A stretch of DNA of 64,000 bases from Paenarthrobacter ureafaciens (GCF_004028095.1 NZ_SBHM01000001.1:1-64000), one strand, 5' to 3'; shown: positions 1 through 10,140, numbered from the stretch's first letter. Numbers and translations: made by a program. The notes: generated by a model not told the origin, from the letters alone.

Positions 1-303
1 GCCTTCCACCAGGGCCGCCCGGGGGGAGCCTTGGACCAGCCGCGTACTGACATTCTTGGGCAACTCCGGACCAAACACTTCCTTGAGGGTTTCTTTGACG
101 TTTTCCTCTGCCGTGTGGGCAAATCCGTCAATTCCCATCGCAAGGTAGCCTTCGTAGCCCAAGGGAAGTTCCCAGCAGCCCCACGCTTCGAGCGGGGCGT
201 TGAGCGCGAGCGCCAGGCGTTGCCCTTCGCGAAGGGCCTGCTTGGACGCGGCGGAACCGTCGACGCCGACGATGATTTTGCTGGGATCAAGACGGCTGCT
301 CAT
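1..303 (-). CDS. Universal stress protein, UspA family (cut by window edge)
   Basis: The first 101 codons are present; the C-terminus lies beyond the window. The N-terminus reads SKIIVGVDGSAASKQAL, the usual first strand of the UspA fold with its VGVDGS motif. It closely resembles the USP at 24031 (shared WDYP/WELP-like stretch and VRGHPR/VQGSPR region). The ATG overlaps the TGA of the upstream flavodoxin gene by four bases, so it is the last visible member of a DUF3040-flavodoxin-Usp operon. USPs of this type bind ATP or AMP and accumulate in non-growing cells. Family assignment is secure; specific role is not known. Confidence 0.9.
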   Translation of the reverse strand, partial: MSSRLDPSKIIVGVDGSAASKQALREGQRLALALNAPLEAWGCWELPLGYEGYLAMGIDGFAHTAEENVKETLKEVFGPELPKNVSTRLVQGSPRAALVEG

Positions 304-764
304 GATGTGCCCTTCCTGGACGCGAGGGCTTTCACCGAGGCCGCCAGTTCATGGCTCCAGGAGAAGGCCCGTTTGATTTCGCCCTCCAACAGCGGCCCTT
401 CGGTGCCTTTGACGTAGAAGGGCATGGGCTGGGCCACGAGCGTGGCCCCGGCTTTCTGCAGTCCGTGGGAGATCTTCTTGGCGGCATCGCCATGGATGAA
501 CAATTTGACCCTGGTATCGAAGGCCGCGGCCAGCACGCCGGCCAGGCCGTCAGCTCCGGCTGCATCCAGGGCCTTGGTGACGGCTTCGGTAGGGCGCCAG
601 CCGTTGATCGGACTGCCGACCACCAGCAGGTCCCCGACTGAGACGTCGCTGCTGCGGAATTGCGACACCGGGACAGTCCGGCTGTTCTCCAACCCCGCTG
701 CTATAGCTTCAGCCACGGACTTTGTGTTCCCGTAGGCCGAGTCGTACATGATCACAGCTTTCAT
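300..764 (-). CDS. Flavodoxin-family protein
   Basis: A 154-residue flavodoxin-like protein. It begins MKAVIMYDSAYGNTKSVAEAI, which carries the FMN phosphate-binding loop (S-x-Y-G-N-T-K) at about residues 9-15. The second conserved part, VVGSPINGWRPTEAV, is near residue 48. It overlaps both neighbours by four bases (ATGA), so it is translationally coupled to the DUF3040 gene before it and the Usp after it. The C-terminal LASRKGTS tail has no known motif. A role as a low-potential electron carrier or quinone-reductase-like protein is inferred from fold only. A paralog lies at 25582-26130. Confidence 0.85.
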   Translation of the reverse strand: MKAVIMYDSAYGNTKSVAEAIAAGLENSRTVPVSQFRSSDVSVGDLLVVGSPINGWRPTEAVTKALDAAGADGLAGVLAAAFDTRVKLFIHGDAAKKISHGLQKAGATLVAQPMPFYVKGTEGPLLEGEIKRAFSWSHELAASVKALASRKGTS

Positions 765-1090
765 GGCATTTCCTCGTGGGTGTTAGGGAGTTTCCCCGCA
801 TTCTTCGGGGCGCGTCGGAGAGTGCTGTCGTCCATGAGCAGTGTTGCCCAGTAGGTGCCGCCGCCCATCATCATGAAACCCAGCACCCCGAGCGGGGGAC
901 TGCCCAAAGGGAGGCTGACCAACAGGATCCCCAGGCCGCCCAAGGCCACCAGCAAGCCTCGTTGGGTCCGCTTCCAGCGGTGTCCCCGGAGGTCCTGAAG
1001 GCTCATGAGGGTGGCAAGTCGTGGATCCTCTTCTTCCAGCCCGCGCGCGATCTTGTCCAGTTCCTGTTTCTCGAAATGTGAAAGTTCCAT
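761..1090 (-). CDS. DUF3040-like small membrane protein
   Basis: A 109-residue protein with an N-terminal MELSHFEKQELDKIARGLEEEDPRL segment typical of actinobacterial DUF3040 proteins. Two hydrophobic helices follow, at about residues 46-62 and 66-86. Function is unknown for the family. It is the first gene of a leftward operon (DUF3040, flavodoxin, Usp). A DosR-like box at 1145-1158 lies about 55 bases upstream of its ATG and is shared with the divergent ppsA. Confidence 0.75.
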   Translation of the reverse strand: MELSHFEKQELDKIARGLEEEDPRLATLMSLQDLRGHRWKRTQRGLLVALGGLGILLVSLPLGSPPLGVLGFMMMGGGTYWATLLMDDSTLRRAPKNAGKLPNTHEEMP

Positions 1091-1144
1091 GGTCGGCCTC
1101 CTGCTTGTGCCTCCAGCATGCTCAATGGGGGCACAACCAAAACA

Positions 1145-1158
1145 GGGCCGAAAGTCAC
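1145..1158. promoter_or_regulatory. DosR/DevR-like box, divergent ppsA / DUF3040
   Basis: GGGCCGAAAGTCAC; its complement GTGACTTTCGGCCC matches the core of the mycobacterial DosR box (GGGACTWWAGTCCC) at 11 of 14 positions. It lies between the divergent starts at 1090 and 1218. The same 14-mer recurs at 29603 and, reversed, at 23952. Confidence 0.7.
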
Positions 1159-1217
1159 CTCAGGCGGCGGGTACAAAGACCCTCCCGCATCGTGGCGGGC
1201 CGGCGCAGAATCCAATC

Positions 1218-3626
1218 ATGGATTCAGCACCGAAGGCTGCCTTGGCCAACACCCATGTCCTGTGGTTCGACGCTGCCGGTCTTGCCGACATTCCAAGGAT
1301 CGGGGGAAAGAACGCCTCCCTTGGCGAGTTGACCCGGTCTTTGCAGGCTGCCGGCGTCCGGATCCCCGAAGGCTTCGCAACGACGGCGGATGCCTACCGC
1401 CGGTTCCTGGCCGTCAATGGCCTGGAGCCCTTGATTGCCGGTTGCATCAACGACTACCGCCTGCGGAAGACATCGTTGAGGGAAGCCGGAAGCCGCATTC
1501 GGAATGCCATCCTGGGGGCAGAGTTCCCGCCTGAAACCGCTGCAGCCATCAGTGCCGGCTACGCTGAACTTTGCCGTCGTGGCGGCGGGCAGGACGTGGC
1601 CGTGGCAGTACGAAGCAGTGCGACGGCGGAGGATCTTCCCGATGCCAGTTTCGCCGGACAGCAGGAAACCTACCTGAACGTCTCGGGATCCGCAGCGGTC
1701 CTGGACGCCTGCAAGCGCTGCTTTGCTTCCCTCTACACCGACCGGGCCATCAGCTACCGGGAAATCAAGGGGTTTGAGCATCTGGATGTCGCTTTGTCAG
1801 TGGGCGTCCAGCGCATGGTGCGCTCGGACCTGGGCGCATCCGGGGTGATGTTCTCCATCGACACTGAGTCGGGCTTTCCGCGTTGTGCTGTGATCAGCGC
1901 GGCCTGGGGACTCGGAGAGACCGTGGTCCAGGGAACCATCAACCCGGACAAGTACCAGGTCTTCAAGCCTTTGCTCGCCGATCCTGACCTTGTTCCGATC
2001 ATCCAGCGGGAGGTCGGGACCAAGGAGCGCAAACTCATTTACGGCCAGGACGGGGACACCGGAACGCAAATGGTGGACACGAGCGAGGCGGAGCGGAAAG
2101 CGTTGGTCCTCAGTGATGCTGAAGTGCTCCTCCTGGCCCGCTGGGCTGTCGCTGTGGAAGAACATTACGGACGGCCGATGGACATGGAGTGGGCCAAGGA
2201 CGGAATCACGGGCGAACTGTTCATGGTCCAGGCCCGGCCCGAGACCGTCCAGGCCCAACGCCCGCTGACGTCCTTCCGGATGTACAAACTCGAGGAAAGC
2301 GGAACTGTCCTGGCACGCGGCGCGGCCGTGGGAGATGCCATCACCACCGGTAAAGTGTCGCGGATCCTGGACGCCCGGGACCTTGAGGATTTCATTGACG
2401 GTTCCATCCTGGTGACCCGCGTGACGGATCCCGACTGGGTGCCCATCATGAAACGGGCTGCCGGCATTGTCACCGATCATGGCGGTCCCACCAGCCACGC
2501 GGCCATCGTCAGCAGGGAACTCGGCGTGCCGGCGGTGGTTGGTACGGGAAACGCAACCCTGGCCCTGGAGCAGGGCGCCCCGGTGACCCTCTCCTGCGCC
2601 GAAGGTGAACAGGGCCGCGTCTACGAAGGGACGTTGAAGTTCGACGTCGAGGAGGTAGACACCGGGACGCTGCCCGCCATTAGGACCCAACTCATGATCA
2701 ACATGGCCAGCCCGGCAGCAGCGATGCGGTGGTGGCGGCTGCCGGCCGCCGGCGTCGGACTGGCCCGCATGGAATTCATCATCAACAACCTGATCCGCGT
2801 CCACCCGATGGCCCTGGTCCACCCGGAAAGGGTCACTGACGGTGCCGAAGCTGAAACCATCAAGTCCCTGTGGGCAAACCACGCGGATCCCGAGGAGTAC
2901 TTCGTTGACGTCCTGGCCACCGGCATCGCGAAAATTGCGGCCCCGTTCCACCCCAAGCCGGTGATTGTGCGACTCTCCGACTTCAAAAGCAACGAATACG
3001 GCCACCTCATTGGCGGGACGTTCTTTGAGCGTCCCGAGGAAAATCCCATGCTGGGCTTCCGCGGCGCGTCCCGCTATTACAGCGACGAATACCGGGAGGC
3101 CTTTGCTTTGGAATGCCGTGCGTTGAAACGGGTCCGGGAGAAGGCAAGCTTCAGGAACGTCATTGTGATGGTGCCGTTCTGCCGAACCGTCCAGGAAGCG
3201 CGCACCGTGCTGGACGCCATGGCAAGCAACGGCTTGGTCCGTGGGCAGGACGGCCTGCAAGTCTACATGATGTGCGAGATACCCTCCAACGTGGTCCTCG
3301 CCGCCCGGTTCGCCACGTACTTCGACGGCTTCTCCATTGGATCCAACGACCTTACCCAACTGGTCCTGGGCGTTGACAGGGATTCCGAGCAGCTCTCCGG
3401 ACTCTTTGATGAACGGGACCCGGCCGTGACGGCCATGATCTCCCAGGCGATCCGGGAAGCCCACAAGGCGGGCATCAAGATCGGACTCTGCGGCCAAGGG
3501 CCCAGCAACCACCCGGACTTCGCTGAGTTCCTGGTGGGTGAAGGCATCGACTCGATCTCGCTCAACCCCGACACCTTCCTCCGCACTCTGCCATTGATCG
3601 CCGACGCCGAGTTCCGATGGCTGTAG
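1218..3626 (+). CDS. ppsA: Phosphoenolpyruvate synthase (pyruvate, water dikinase)
   Basis: An 802-residue protein collinear with E. coli PpsA. The ATP-grasp N-domain carries IGGKNASLGE and AVRSSATAEDLPDASFAGQQ. The swivelling phosphohistidine domain carries GGPTSHAAIVSRELGVPAVVG, with the catalytic His. The C-terminal PEP/pyruvate domain carries FKSNEYGHLIGG, ENPMLGFRG and SIGSNDLTQL. The open frame extends upstream to 1005, but homologs align from MDSAPKAALANTHVLWF, so 1218 is chosen; no strong ribosome site is visible. The enzyme interconverts pyruvate plus ATP and PEP plus AMP plus phosphate. It leads an operon with the GH65 fusion (6-base gap) and the phosphofructokinase. The DosR-like box at 1145 suggests hypoxic or stationary-phase control. 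Confidence 0.95.
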   Translation: MDSAPKAALANTHVLWFDAAGLADIPRIGGKNASLGELTRSLQAAGVRIPEGFATTADAYRRFLAVNGLEPLIAGCINDYRLRKTSLREAGSRIRNAILGAEFPPETAAAISAGYAELCRRGGGQDVAVAVRSSATAEDLPDASFAGQQETYLNVSGSAAVLDACKRCFASLYTDRAISYREIKGFEHLDVALSVGVQRMVRSDLGASGVMFSIDTESGFPRCAVISAAWGLGETVVQGTINPDKYQVFKPLLADPDLVPIIQREVGTKERKLIYGQDGDTGTQMVDTSEAERKALVLSDAEVLLLARWAVAVEEHYGRPMDMEWAKDGITGELFMVQARPETVQAQRPLTSFRMYKLEESGTVLARGAAVGDAITTGKVSRILDARDLEDFIDGSILVTRVTDPDWVPIMKRAAGIVTDHGGPTSHAAIVSRELGVPAVVGTGNATLALEQGAPVTLSCAEGEQGRVYEGTLKFDVEEVDTGTLPAIRTQLMINMASPAAAMRWWRLPAAGVGLARMEFIINNLIRVHPMALVHPERVTDGAEAETIKSLWANHADPEEYFVDVLATGIAKIAAPFHPKPVIVRLSDFKSNEYGHLIGGTFFERPEENPMLGFRGASRYYSDEYREAFALECRALKRVREKASFRNVIVMVPFCRTVQEARTVLDAMASNGLVRGQDGLQVYMMCEIPSNVVLAARFATYFDGFSIGSNDLTQLVLGVDRDSEQLSGLFDERDPAVTAMISQAIREAHKAGIKIGLCGQGPSNHPDFAEFLVGEGIDSISLNPDTFLRTLPLIADAEFRWL

Positions 3627-3632
3627 CGGTCA

Positions 3633-6600
3633 ATGAAAAAGTCGCCCACCGCAACAGCAGCTGCAGCTCCTTACGACGCGGTCATTCTTGACCTGGATGG
3701 AGTGGTGACAAATACGGCCCTCGTTCACCTCGCGGCGTGGAAGGAGGCGTACGAAGCCATCATTAATGATCCCCGCTACCCGAAGGATGGAAGCCGGGCC
3801 CCCTTCACACCGGATGACTACTACGCCTTGGTGGACGGCAAGCCCCGGGAACAAGGGCTGATCGGGCTCATGGCATCCAGGGGAGTGGACATCCCGCCGG
3901 GAACCCCGCAGGACGCCGGCGGCGACTGGACCGCCGTCGGGCTTGGGGCCTGGAAGAACAAGGCCTACCTGAGACGGCTGCAGGAAGGAGGCGTGCAGAT
4001 CTTTCCGGGCACCGGCCGGTTCCTGGAGAACTTGAAGGACGCCGGTGTCGCCACCGCGTTGGTAACCTCCAGCCGCAACGCGACCCCCGTCCTTGCCGCC
4101 GCCAACCTGCTGGACTCGTTCTCGGTGGTCATCGATGGCCGCGTGGCAGCGTCGCACGGCCTGGCCGGCAAACCGGCCCCCGATACATTCCTGGAGGCCG
4201 TCCGCAGGCTGGACGTGAGCGTGCGGCGCGCCGTAGTGGTGGAAGACGCCGTCGCCGGGGTGCTGGCCGCAAGCCGGGGCGGATTCGGCCTGGTGGTGGG
4301 CGTTGACCGGCACGGCAACCGGGCGGACCTGGAAGCTGCCGGTGCCGACGTGGTGATCAACAACCTCGCCGAACTGGATCTGGGCCTCGTGATGCGGGAT
4401 CCGTGGCTGCTGATCTACGAAGGCATGGATCCTGAGCATGAGGGCCACCGCGAAGCCCTGACCACCCTCGGCAACGGATACATGGGGATACGGGGAGCCG
4501 TCAGCGAAAACCGCAGGCCCGGCCGCTATGCCGGAACGTATCTGGCCGGTGTGTATAACAGGGTTTGGTCCACGATTGGCGAGGGAACCGTCGCGGAAGA
4601 GCACATGGTCAACCTGCCCGACTGCCTGCCCCTGGACCTGCGCCTGGAAGGCACCCCGTGGTGGTCCGGGGGCGGCCTGGAGATCCTCCATGAACGCCGC
4701 GTCCTCAATATGGAAAAGGCGGTCCTGACCCGGCATCTCCTGCTGGAAGCGCCGGACGGGAGGCATCTCCACCTGGAAGAAACGAGGTTCGTGTCCATGG
4801 ACACCCGGCACATCCTGGCTATCCGGACACGGCTCACACCCCGCGACTGGAGCGGGCTCCTGGATATCACCACCGGGGTCAATTGCCTGGTCCGCAACAG
4901 CAACCTTCCCGAGCCCCCGCTGAGTTCCCAGGTCCATCTGATCGACAGGACCATACCGCCATCCCGCGACGCCGGCCCGGTCCTGGCCGCGGAGGTGGAG
5001 ACCACCCAAAGCCAGGTGCGCGTGGCCATTGCGGCGGCAGTTGACGTCTCCGGGTCCACCGGAGTGACCGAAAGCCGGGCGGGTTTCCACTTCCGGAGCT
5101 TCCAGGTCCGGTCCTCGGAGGAAAACCCCGTCACAGTGGACCGGATCATTGCGATCTCGACGTCCAGGGACCGGGCAGCCTCGTCGGCAGCTACGTCCGC
5201 TGCCGCTGCGTTGGCAGGTTCCGGGGGCGACTTCGAAGAACTGTTGCGCCGGCACAAAGCGTCCTGGCGGCGTGTCCTTCGGCCGTTCAAGGTGGAGCTT
5301 GATGCGCCCGTGCAGGTTCAGCTGGTGCTGAACCTGCACTTGTTCCACCTCCTGCAGACCTTGACTCCGCACACGGCCGAACTCGACGTCGGTGTTCCCG
5401 CCCGTGGACTGCACGGCGAGGGATACCGCGGCCACGTGTTTTGGGACGAGCTGTTTGTCCTCCCGGTCCTGAACCCGCGCATGCCCGAGGTTTCCAAAGC
5501 CCTCTTGGACTACCGTTGGCGGCGGCTGCCCGCCGCCCGTCGGGCCGCCGTCGCAAAGGGCTTGTCCGGTGCGCTGTTTCCGTGGCAGAGCGGCAGCGAC
5601 GGCACGGAAGAAACACCGGATTGGCTTTTCAACCCGCGCTCAGGGCAGTGGGTGCCGGATTATTCGCACCTGCAGGTCCACGCCGGACTCGCAGTGGCGT
5701 TCAACGCCTGGCAGTACTTCGAATCCACCAACGACGTCCCGTGGTTGCTGGGACACGGCGCAGAGCTGCTCATAGACGTGGCACGCTGTTTTGCCTCCCT
5801 GGCCGTCCACGATCCCGGTCATCGCCGGTACCACATCCGCGGAGTGGCTGGCCCGGATGAATACCACACCTGGTTGCCCGGGCGGGATGTTCCCGGCCTG
5901 GACGACAACGCTTACACGAACGTCATGGCGGCGTGGGTTTGTGGCAAGGCCGCCGACGTCACTTCAATGTTCCCGGGCCACGAACAGGAGGAACTGCTGG
6001 AACGGCTGGGTGTCGGCAAACGCGAGCGGGCGCACTGGCGCAGGCTCTCCCGGGCCATGTATGTGCCGTTCAACAAAGACGGCCTGATCAGCCAGTTCGA
6101 AGGGTACGATCTTTTGCGGGAGCTGGACTGGGATGGCTACAGGCAAGAGTACGACAACATAGAGCGGCTGGACCTGATCCTGGGGGCGGAAGGCGATGAC
6201 GTCAACCGATACAAGCTCGCCAAGCAGGCGGACGTCCTCATGTTGCCGTACTTGCTGGGTGGTTCCGGCCTCATCGCGATGCTCCACCAACTGGATTACC
6301 GCATGACCGAGGCACAGCTGGCGCGGACCGTTGAGTACTACCTCGCCAGGACAGCACACGGCTCGACACTCAGCAGGGTGGCGCACGCTTCCGTCCTGGC
6401 TGCCGTGGACCCTGACCGTGCCTGGGAAAGCTACCGCGAAGCACTCGACGCGGACTTGGATGACACCCAGCACGGCACGACCAAAGCCGGTATCCACCTG
6501 GGTGCGATGGCGGGCACGGTGGACGTCATCCAAAGAAGTTTCGCGGGGCTGCGGATGGACCGTTCAGGAATCACCTTCACCCCCAATTTGCCGCACGGGC

Positions 6601-6788
6601 TCAACGCCGTTTCCTTCACGGTGAAGACCCAGGGGCACTGGCTGGACATCGAACTGACCACGGAACGGATCCGGGTCACGTCCTCTCCCGGCAGCGCTCC
6701 TCCGCTCCGGATCCAGGTCCGCGACCAAATACTGATGCTGCCGGCAGGGGAGAGCCGGAGTTTCAGGCTGCAGGCGGGATCGCGATGA
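3633..6788 (+). CDS. HAD beta-phosphoglucomutase fused to GH65 disaccharide phosphorylase
   Basis: A 1051-residue two-enzyme fusion. Residues about 14-245 are a HAD domain of beta-phosphoglucomutase type (DLDGVVTNTALVHLAAW; VTSSRNA; KPAPDTFLEA; VVVEDAVAGVLA). Residues about 255-1050 are glycoside hydrolase family 65 (YEGMDPEHEG, TLGNGYMGIRG). The family's catalytic acid is in GPDEYHT, Glu743. GH65 phosphorylases split trehalose, maltose or kojibiose with phosphate to glucose plus beta-glucose 1-phosphate, which the HAD half would isomerise to glucose 6-phosphate. M. tuberculosis has these activities as adjacent separate genes (Rv3400/Rv3401). The next gene overlaps by four bases and encodes phosphofructokinase. 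The disaccharide cannot be told from sequence; trehalose is the likeliest store in this group. Confidence 0.88.
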   Translation: MKKSPTATAAAAPYDAVILDLDGVVTNTALVHLAAWKEAYEAIINDPRYPKDGSRAPFTPDDYYALVDGKPREQGLIGLMASRGVDIPPGTPQDAGGDWTAVGLGAWKNKAYLRRLQEGGVQIFPGTGRFLENLKDAGVATALVTSSRNATPVLAAANLLDSFSVVIDGRVAASHGLAGKPAPDTFLEAVRRLDVSVRRAVVVEDAVAGVLAASRGGFGLVVGVDRHGNRADLEAAGADVVINNLAELDLGLVMRDPWLLIYEGMDPEHEGHREALTTLGNGYMGIRGAVSENRRPGRYAGTYLAGVYNRVWSTIGEGTVAEEHMVNLPDCLPLDLRLEGTPWWSGGGLEILHERRVLNMEKAVLTRHLLLEAPDGRHLHLEETRFVSMDTRHILAIRTRLTPRDWSGLLDITTGVNCLVRNSNLPEPPLSSQVHLIDRTIPPSRDAGPVLAAEVETTQSQVRVAIAAAVDVSGSTGVTESRAGFHFRSFQVRSSEENPVTVDRIIAISTSRDRAASSAATSAAAALAGSGGDFEELLRRHKASWRRVLRPFKVELDAPVQVQLVLNLHLFHLLQTLTPHTAELDVGVPARGLHGEGYRGHVFWDELFVLPVLNPRMPEVSKALLDYRWRRLPAARRAAVAKGLSGALFPWQSGSDGTEETPDWLFNPRSGQWVPDYSHLQVHAGLAVAFNAWQYFESTNDVPWLLGHGAELLIDVARCFASLAVHDPGHRRYHIRGVAGPDEYHTWLPGRDVPGLDDNAYTNVMAAWVCGKAADVTSMFPGHEQEELLERLGVGKRERAHWRRLSRAMYVPFNKDGLISQFEGYDLLRELDWDGYRQEYDNIERLDLILGAEGDDVNRYKLAKQADVLMLPYLLGGSGLIAMLHQLDYRMTEAQLARTVEYYLARTAHGSTLSRVAHASVLAAVDPDRAWESYREALDADLDDTQHGTTKAGIHLGAMAGTVDVIQRSFAGLRMDRSGITFTPNLPHGLNAVSFTVKTQGHWLDIELTTERIRVTSSPGSAPPLRIQVRDQILMLPAGESRSFRLQAGSR

Positions 6789-7810
6789 AAAGGTTGGGGA
6801 TCCTGACGAGCGGCGGCGACTGCCCGGGCGTCAATGCCGTCGTCCGGGGAGCAGTCCTGGCCGGGGTCCGTACCGGGCAGTATGACTTCGTGGGCTACCT
6901 GGACGGTTGGAGCGGCGTGCTCAGCAACAACTCCGTACCCCTGACCCTTGAATCGGTCAGGGGCCTTTCGCGCCTGGGCGGAACAATACTGGGAACCTCC
7001 CGGACCAACCCCATCACGTCCGGCGGAGCCCCGGCAGTCATCGCATCCATGGAGCGCGACCACGTTGATGGGTTGATTGCAGTGGGGGGAGAAGGCAGCC
7101 TCGCTGCTGCCCGGATCCTGGGCGAATCGGGCATCAAGGTCATCGGCGTCCCCAAGACCATCGACAACGACCTCAGCGCAACGGACTACACCTTCGGGTT
7201 CGACACCGCCGTGCAAACGGCCACCGAAGCGATCGATCGGCTGCGCACCACCGGCGAATCCCACCACAGGTGCATGATTGCCGAGGTCATGGGGCGCAAC
7301 GCCGGTTGGATTGCCCTTCATGCAGGCATGGCCGCCGGAGCGCACGCCATCTTGATCCCGGAACGCCGGGCGAGCCTGGAGCAGGCAGCGGCGTGGGTCC
7401 TGTCAGCCCGGAACCGGGGCAGGGCGCCACTGGTGGTGGTGGCAGAGGCCTACGTTCCAGCAGGCCAGGATGCTCCCTACTTCCCGCGCGGACTCGATAC
7501 CTTTGGCCGTCCGCGCCTGGGCGGCATCGGATACCTCTTGGAGGAACAGCTCCAGGAACTGACGGGAATCGAATGCAGGGCCACGGTCCTGGGTCACATC
7601 CAGCGGGGTGGGGCGCCCACGGCATTCGACAGGGTCCTGGCAACGCGGTTGGGAATGGCTGCCGTCCGTGCAGCATCCAAGGGGGAGTGGGGCGTGATGG
7701 TTTCCTCGCGGGGCACGGACATCACCACTGTTGCCCTTGCTGCCGCGATTGGTGAGTTGCACACGGTCCCGGAAGACTGGTATTTGGAGGCCGAAATGCT
7801 GTTTGGGTGA
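6785..7810 (+). CDS. pfkA: 6-phosphofructokinase (ATP or PPi type unresolved)
   Basis: A 341-residue PfkA-family protein: LTSGGDCPGVNAVVRG at the start, GGEGSLAAARIL, PKTIDNDL, MGRNAGWIALHAG and LGHIQRGGAPTAFDR. The ATG overlaps the GH65 stop. Two positions discriminate phosphoryl donors. At the E. coli Gly104 equivalent it has Gly (GGEGS), as in ATP enzymes. At the Gly124 equivalent it has Lys (PKTIDNDL), as in PPi-dependent and mixed enzymes. The donor is therefore uncertain. It completes a ppsA-phosphorylase/mutase-pfk operon that would carry disaccharide-derived glucose 6-phosphate (with a housekeeping isomerase) into fructose 1,6-bisphosphate. Confidence 0.9.
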   Translation: MKRLGILTSGGDCPGVNAVVRGAVLAGVRTGQYDFVGYLDGWSGVLSNNSVPLTLESVRGLSRLGGTILGTSRTNPITSGGAPAVIASMERDHVDGLIAVGGEGSLAAARILGESGIKVIGVPKTIDNDLSATDYTFGFDTAVQTATEAIDRLRTTGESHHRCMIAEVMGRNAGWIALHAGMAAGAHAILIPERRASLEQAAAWVLSARNRGRAPLVVVAEAYVPAGQDAPYFPRGLDTFGRPRLGGIGYLLEEQLQELTGIECRATVLGHIQRGGAPTAFDRVLATRLGMAAVRAASKGEWGVMVSSRGTDITTVALAAAIGELHTVPEDWYLEAEMLFG

Positions 7811-7845
7811 CCTGCCCTGCTGCCCTGCTGCCCTACTGTCGGGCG

Positions 7846-8647
<802 letters not shown>

Positions 8648-8723
8648 GCCAGCCTCCATCTCTTATCAGCCGCGGAACCTTTCCCGGCAGTACCAGCTTT
8701 TCGCCTTGGCAACGCGGCTTCCA

Positions 8724-8737
8724 GAGTCCAAAGTCCC
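8724..8737. promoter_or_regulatory. DosR/DevR-like box upstream of hsp20
   Basis: GAGTCCAAAGTCCC matches GGGACTWWAGTCCC at 11 of 14 positions, with a perfect AAAGTCCC right arm. It is 77 bases upstream of the hsp20 start and 98 bases upstream of the divergent small gene at 8836. Confidence 0.6.
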
Positions 8738-8835
8738 CGCCCGCGCCGGGGTCTTCCGGCCCTTACCCTGCGCCGGGGACTGCTGCAGGATGGGGACATG
8801 CCCGCGGAATTGCCGGGTGCAGGGAGGAGTCAGTG

Positions 8836-9042
8836 ATGGGTGGACGGGTCAACCCGGAGTCGGAGCCCCAACGGCCCAACGACGGCCAGGGAAAAGGGCG
8901 TTCCCGCAAGAGGCTGACGGGTCTCCCGCTCCAAGGCAGCCCCTTGGTCCAAAGGCTGCTCCGCATCGGCAAACGCCGGGAGGCCGCGGAAGAAAAGCTG
9001 GAGCGCCGGCTGGGTGGAGATGACACGGAGACTCATAGCTGA
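8836..9042 (+). CDS. Small basic protein, unknown function
   Basis: A 68-residue ORF rich in Arg, Lys and Gly with no family I recognise. The C-terminal half (LVQRLLRIGKRREAAEEKLERRL) would form a charged amphipathic helix. GGGAGGAG lies 6-13 bases upstream of a GTG at 8833 and ATG at 8836, a good ribosome site. It diverges from hsp20 across the DosR-like box at 8724. It could also be non-coding; the ribosome site and clean intergenic position are the only support. Confidence 0.45.
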   Translation: MGGRVNPESEPQRPNDGQGKGRSRKRLTGLPLQGSPLVQRLLRIGKRREAAEEKLERRLGGDDTETHS

Positions 9043-9119
9043 CGTTGCCCCGGGTCCCCCACCCGGCGGCCGCCAGCCCAACACGCCGGACCGGAAACGG
9101 CGTCGCCTCGGTGGGTCTG

Positions 9120-10118
9120 TCACCGCATCTTCAGAACCGCAGCGCCGGTGACGCGGTCGTTGGCCAGATCCTCCAGCGCACGGTCCGCTTCCGTGAAGTC
9201 GTAAGTGGTGACGGTAGGGGCCAGGCCGATCTCCGCGGCCAGGGCCAGGAAAGCGGTGCCGTCGGCCCGGGTATTGGCGGTGACGCTGCGGATCTGCCGT
9301 TCATAGAAGAGTTCATTTTCGTAATTGAGGGACGGGATGTCCGTGAGGTGGATGCCGGCAATGGCCAGGGTTCCGCCGCGATCCAACGCCCGCAGGGCGG
9401 CCGGAACCAGATCGCCCACGGGAGCAAAAAGAATGGCTGAGTCCAGGGGGACCGGCGGAGCATCGTAGGCGTCGCCGGCATAAACCGCTCCGAGGCTGAG
9501 GGCCAGGTCCCGGGCTTGTGCCGAACGGGTCATGACGTAAACCGACGCGCCTTGGCTGATGGCGATTTGGGCCGTCAAGTGGGCGGACCCGCCGAAGCCA
9601 TAGATGCCCAGCCTCCCTCCCGGCGGTAGCGCAGCCCGTTCCAGGGCCCTGTAGCCAATGATCCCCGAGCACAGGAGCGGTGCCGCTTGTTCGTTGGTGA
9701 AGCGCGCAGGCAAGGCATAAGCGAAGTCCTCATTCACCGTCATGTGGTCGGCAAAGCCGCCGTCACGGTCCCACCCCGTGAATCGGGGCGCCAGGCAGAG
9801 ATTCTCCTGGCCGCGCCGGCAGTGGGGGCAGTGGCCACAGGTCTGGCCGAGCCAAGCGACACCGATTCTGTCCCCGCGGGAGAAGCGGCCCCCGCTGAAA
9901 CTTTCCATGACCGTCCCTACGGCCTCGTGGCCGGGGATCACCCCGGCGTGGCGGGGCGGAAGGTCGCCCTCGGCGAGATGGAGGTCGGTGCGGCAGACAC
10001 CGCACACATCCACTCGCAGGAGTACCTCGCCCGGCCCGGGCCGCGGGTCCTCGCGTTCGCCCATCCTCAAAGGCTTGTCCGCTATCTTCCCCGGCACATC
10101 AACCCACCATGCACGCAT
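9120..10118 (-). CDS. Zinc-dependent alcohol dehydrogenase
   Basis: A 332-residue medium-chain dehydrogenase. The catalytic zinc site is CGVCRTDLH with GHEAVG downstream; the structural zinc loop is [15 protein letters not shown], with all four Cys. The Rossmann motif is [14 protein letters not shown]. It resembles bacterial AdhA/AdhP-type enzymes that reduce aldehydes or oxidise primary alcohols with NAD(H). It follows the CtpE-like ATPase after 22 bases on the same strand, so the two are probably cotranscribed. In this context it may dispose of reducing equivalents as alcohol under hypoxia (inference). Confidence 0.9.
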   Translation of the reverse strand: MRAWWVDVPGKIADKPLRMGEREDPRPGPGEVLLRVDVCGVCRTDLHLAEGDLPPRHAGVIPGHEAVGTVMESFSGGRFSRGDRIGVAWLGQTCGHCPHCRRGQENLCLAPRFTGWDRDGGFADHMTVNEDFAYALPARFTNEQAAPLLCSGIIGYRALERAALPPGGRLGIYGFGGSAHLTAQIAISQGASVYVMTRSAQARDLALSLGAVYAGDAYDAPPVPLDSAILFAPVGDLVPAALRALDRGGTLAIAGIHLTDIPSLNYENELFYERQIRSVTANTRADGTAFLALAAEIGLAPTVTTYDFTEADRALEDLANDRVTGAAVLKMR

Positions 10119-10140
10119 GACTCTTCCTCGTCGTCGGATA

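Noticed and set aside
1797..3512. Long minus-strand frame opposite ppsA (571 codons)
   Set aside because: It is the mirror of a high-GC gene with clear PpsA motifs; composition is Gly/Arg/His-rich and no domain is recognisable.
3630..5435. Long minus-strand frame opposite the GH65 fusion (601 codons)
   Set aside because: Shadow of the HAD-GH65 gene; no motif or ribosome site.
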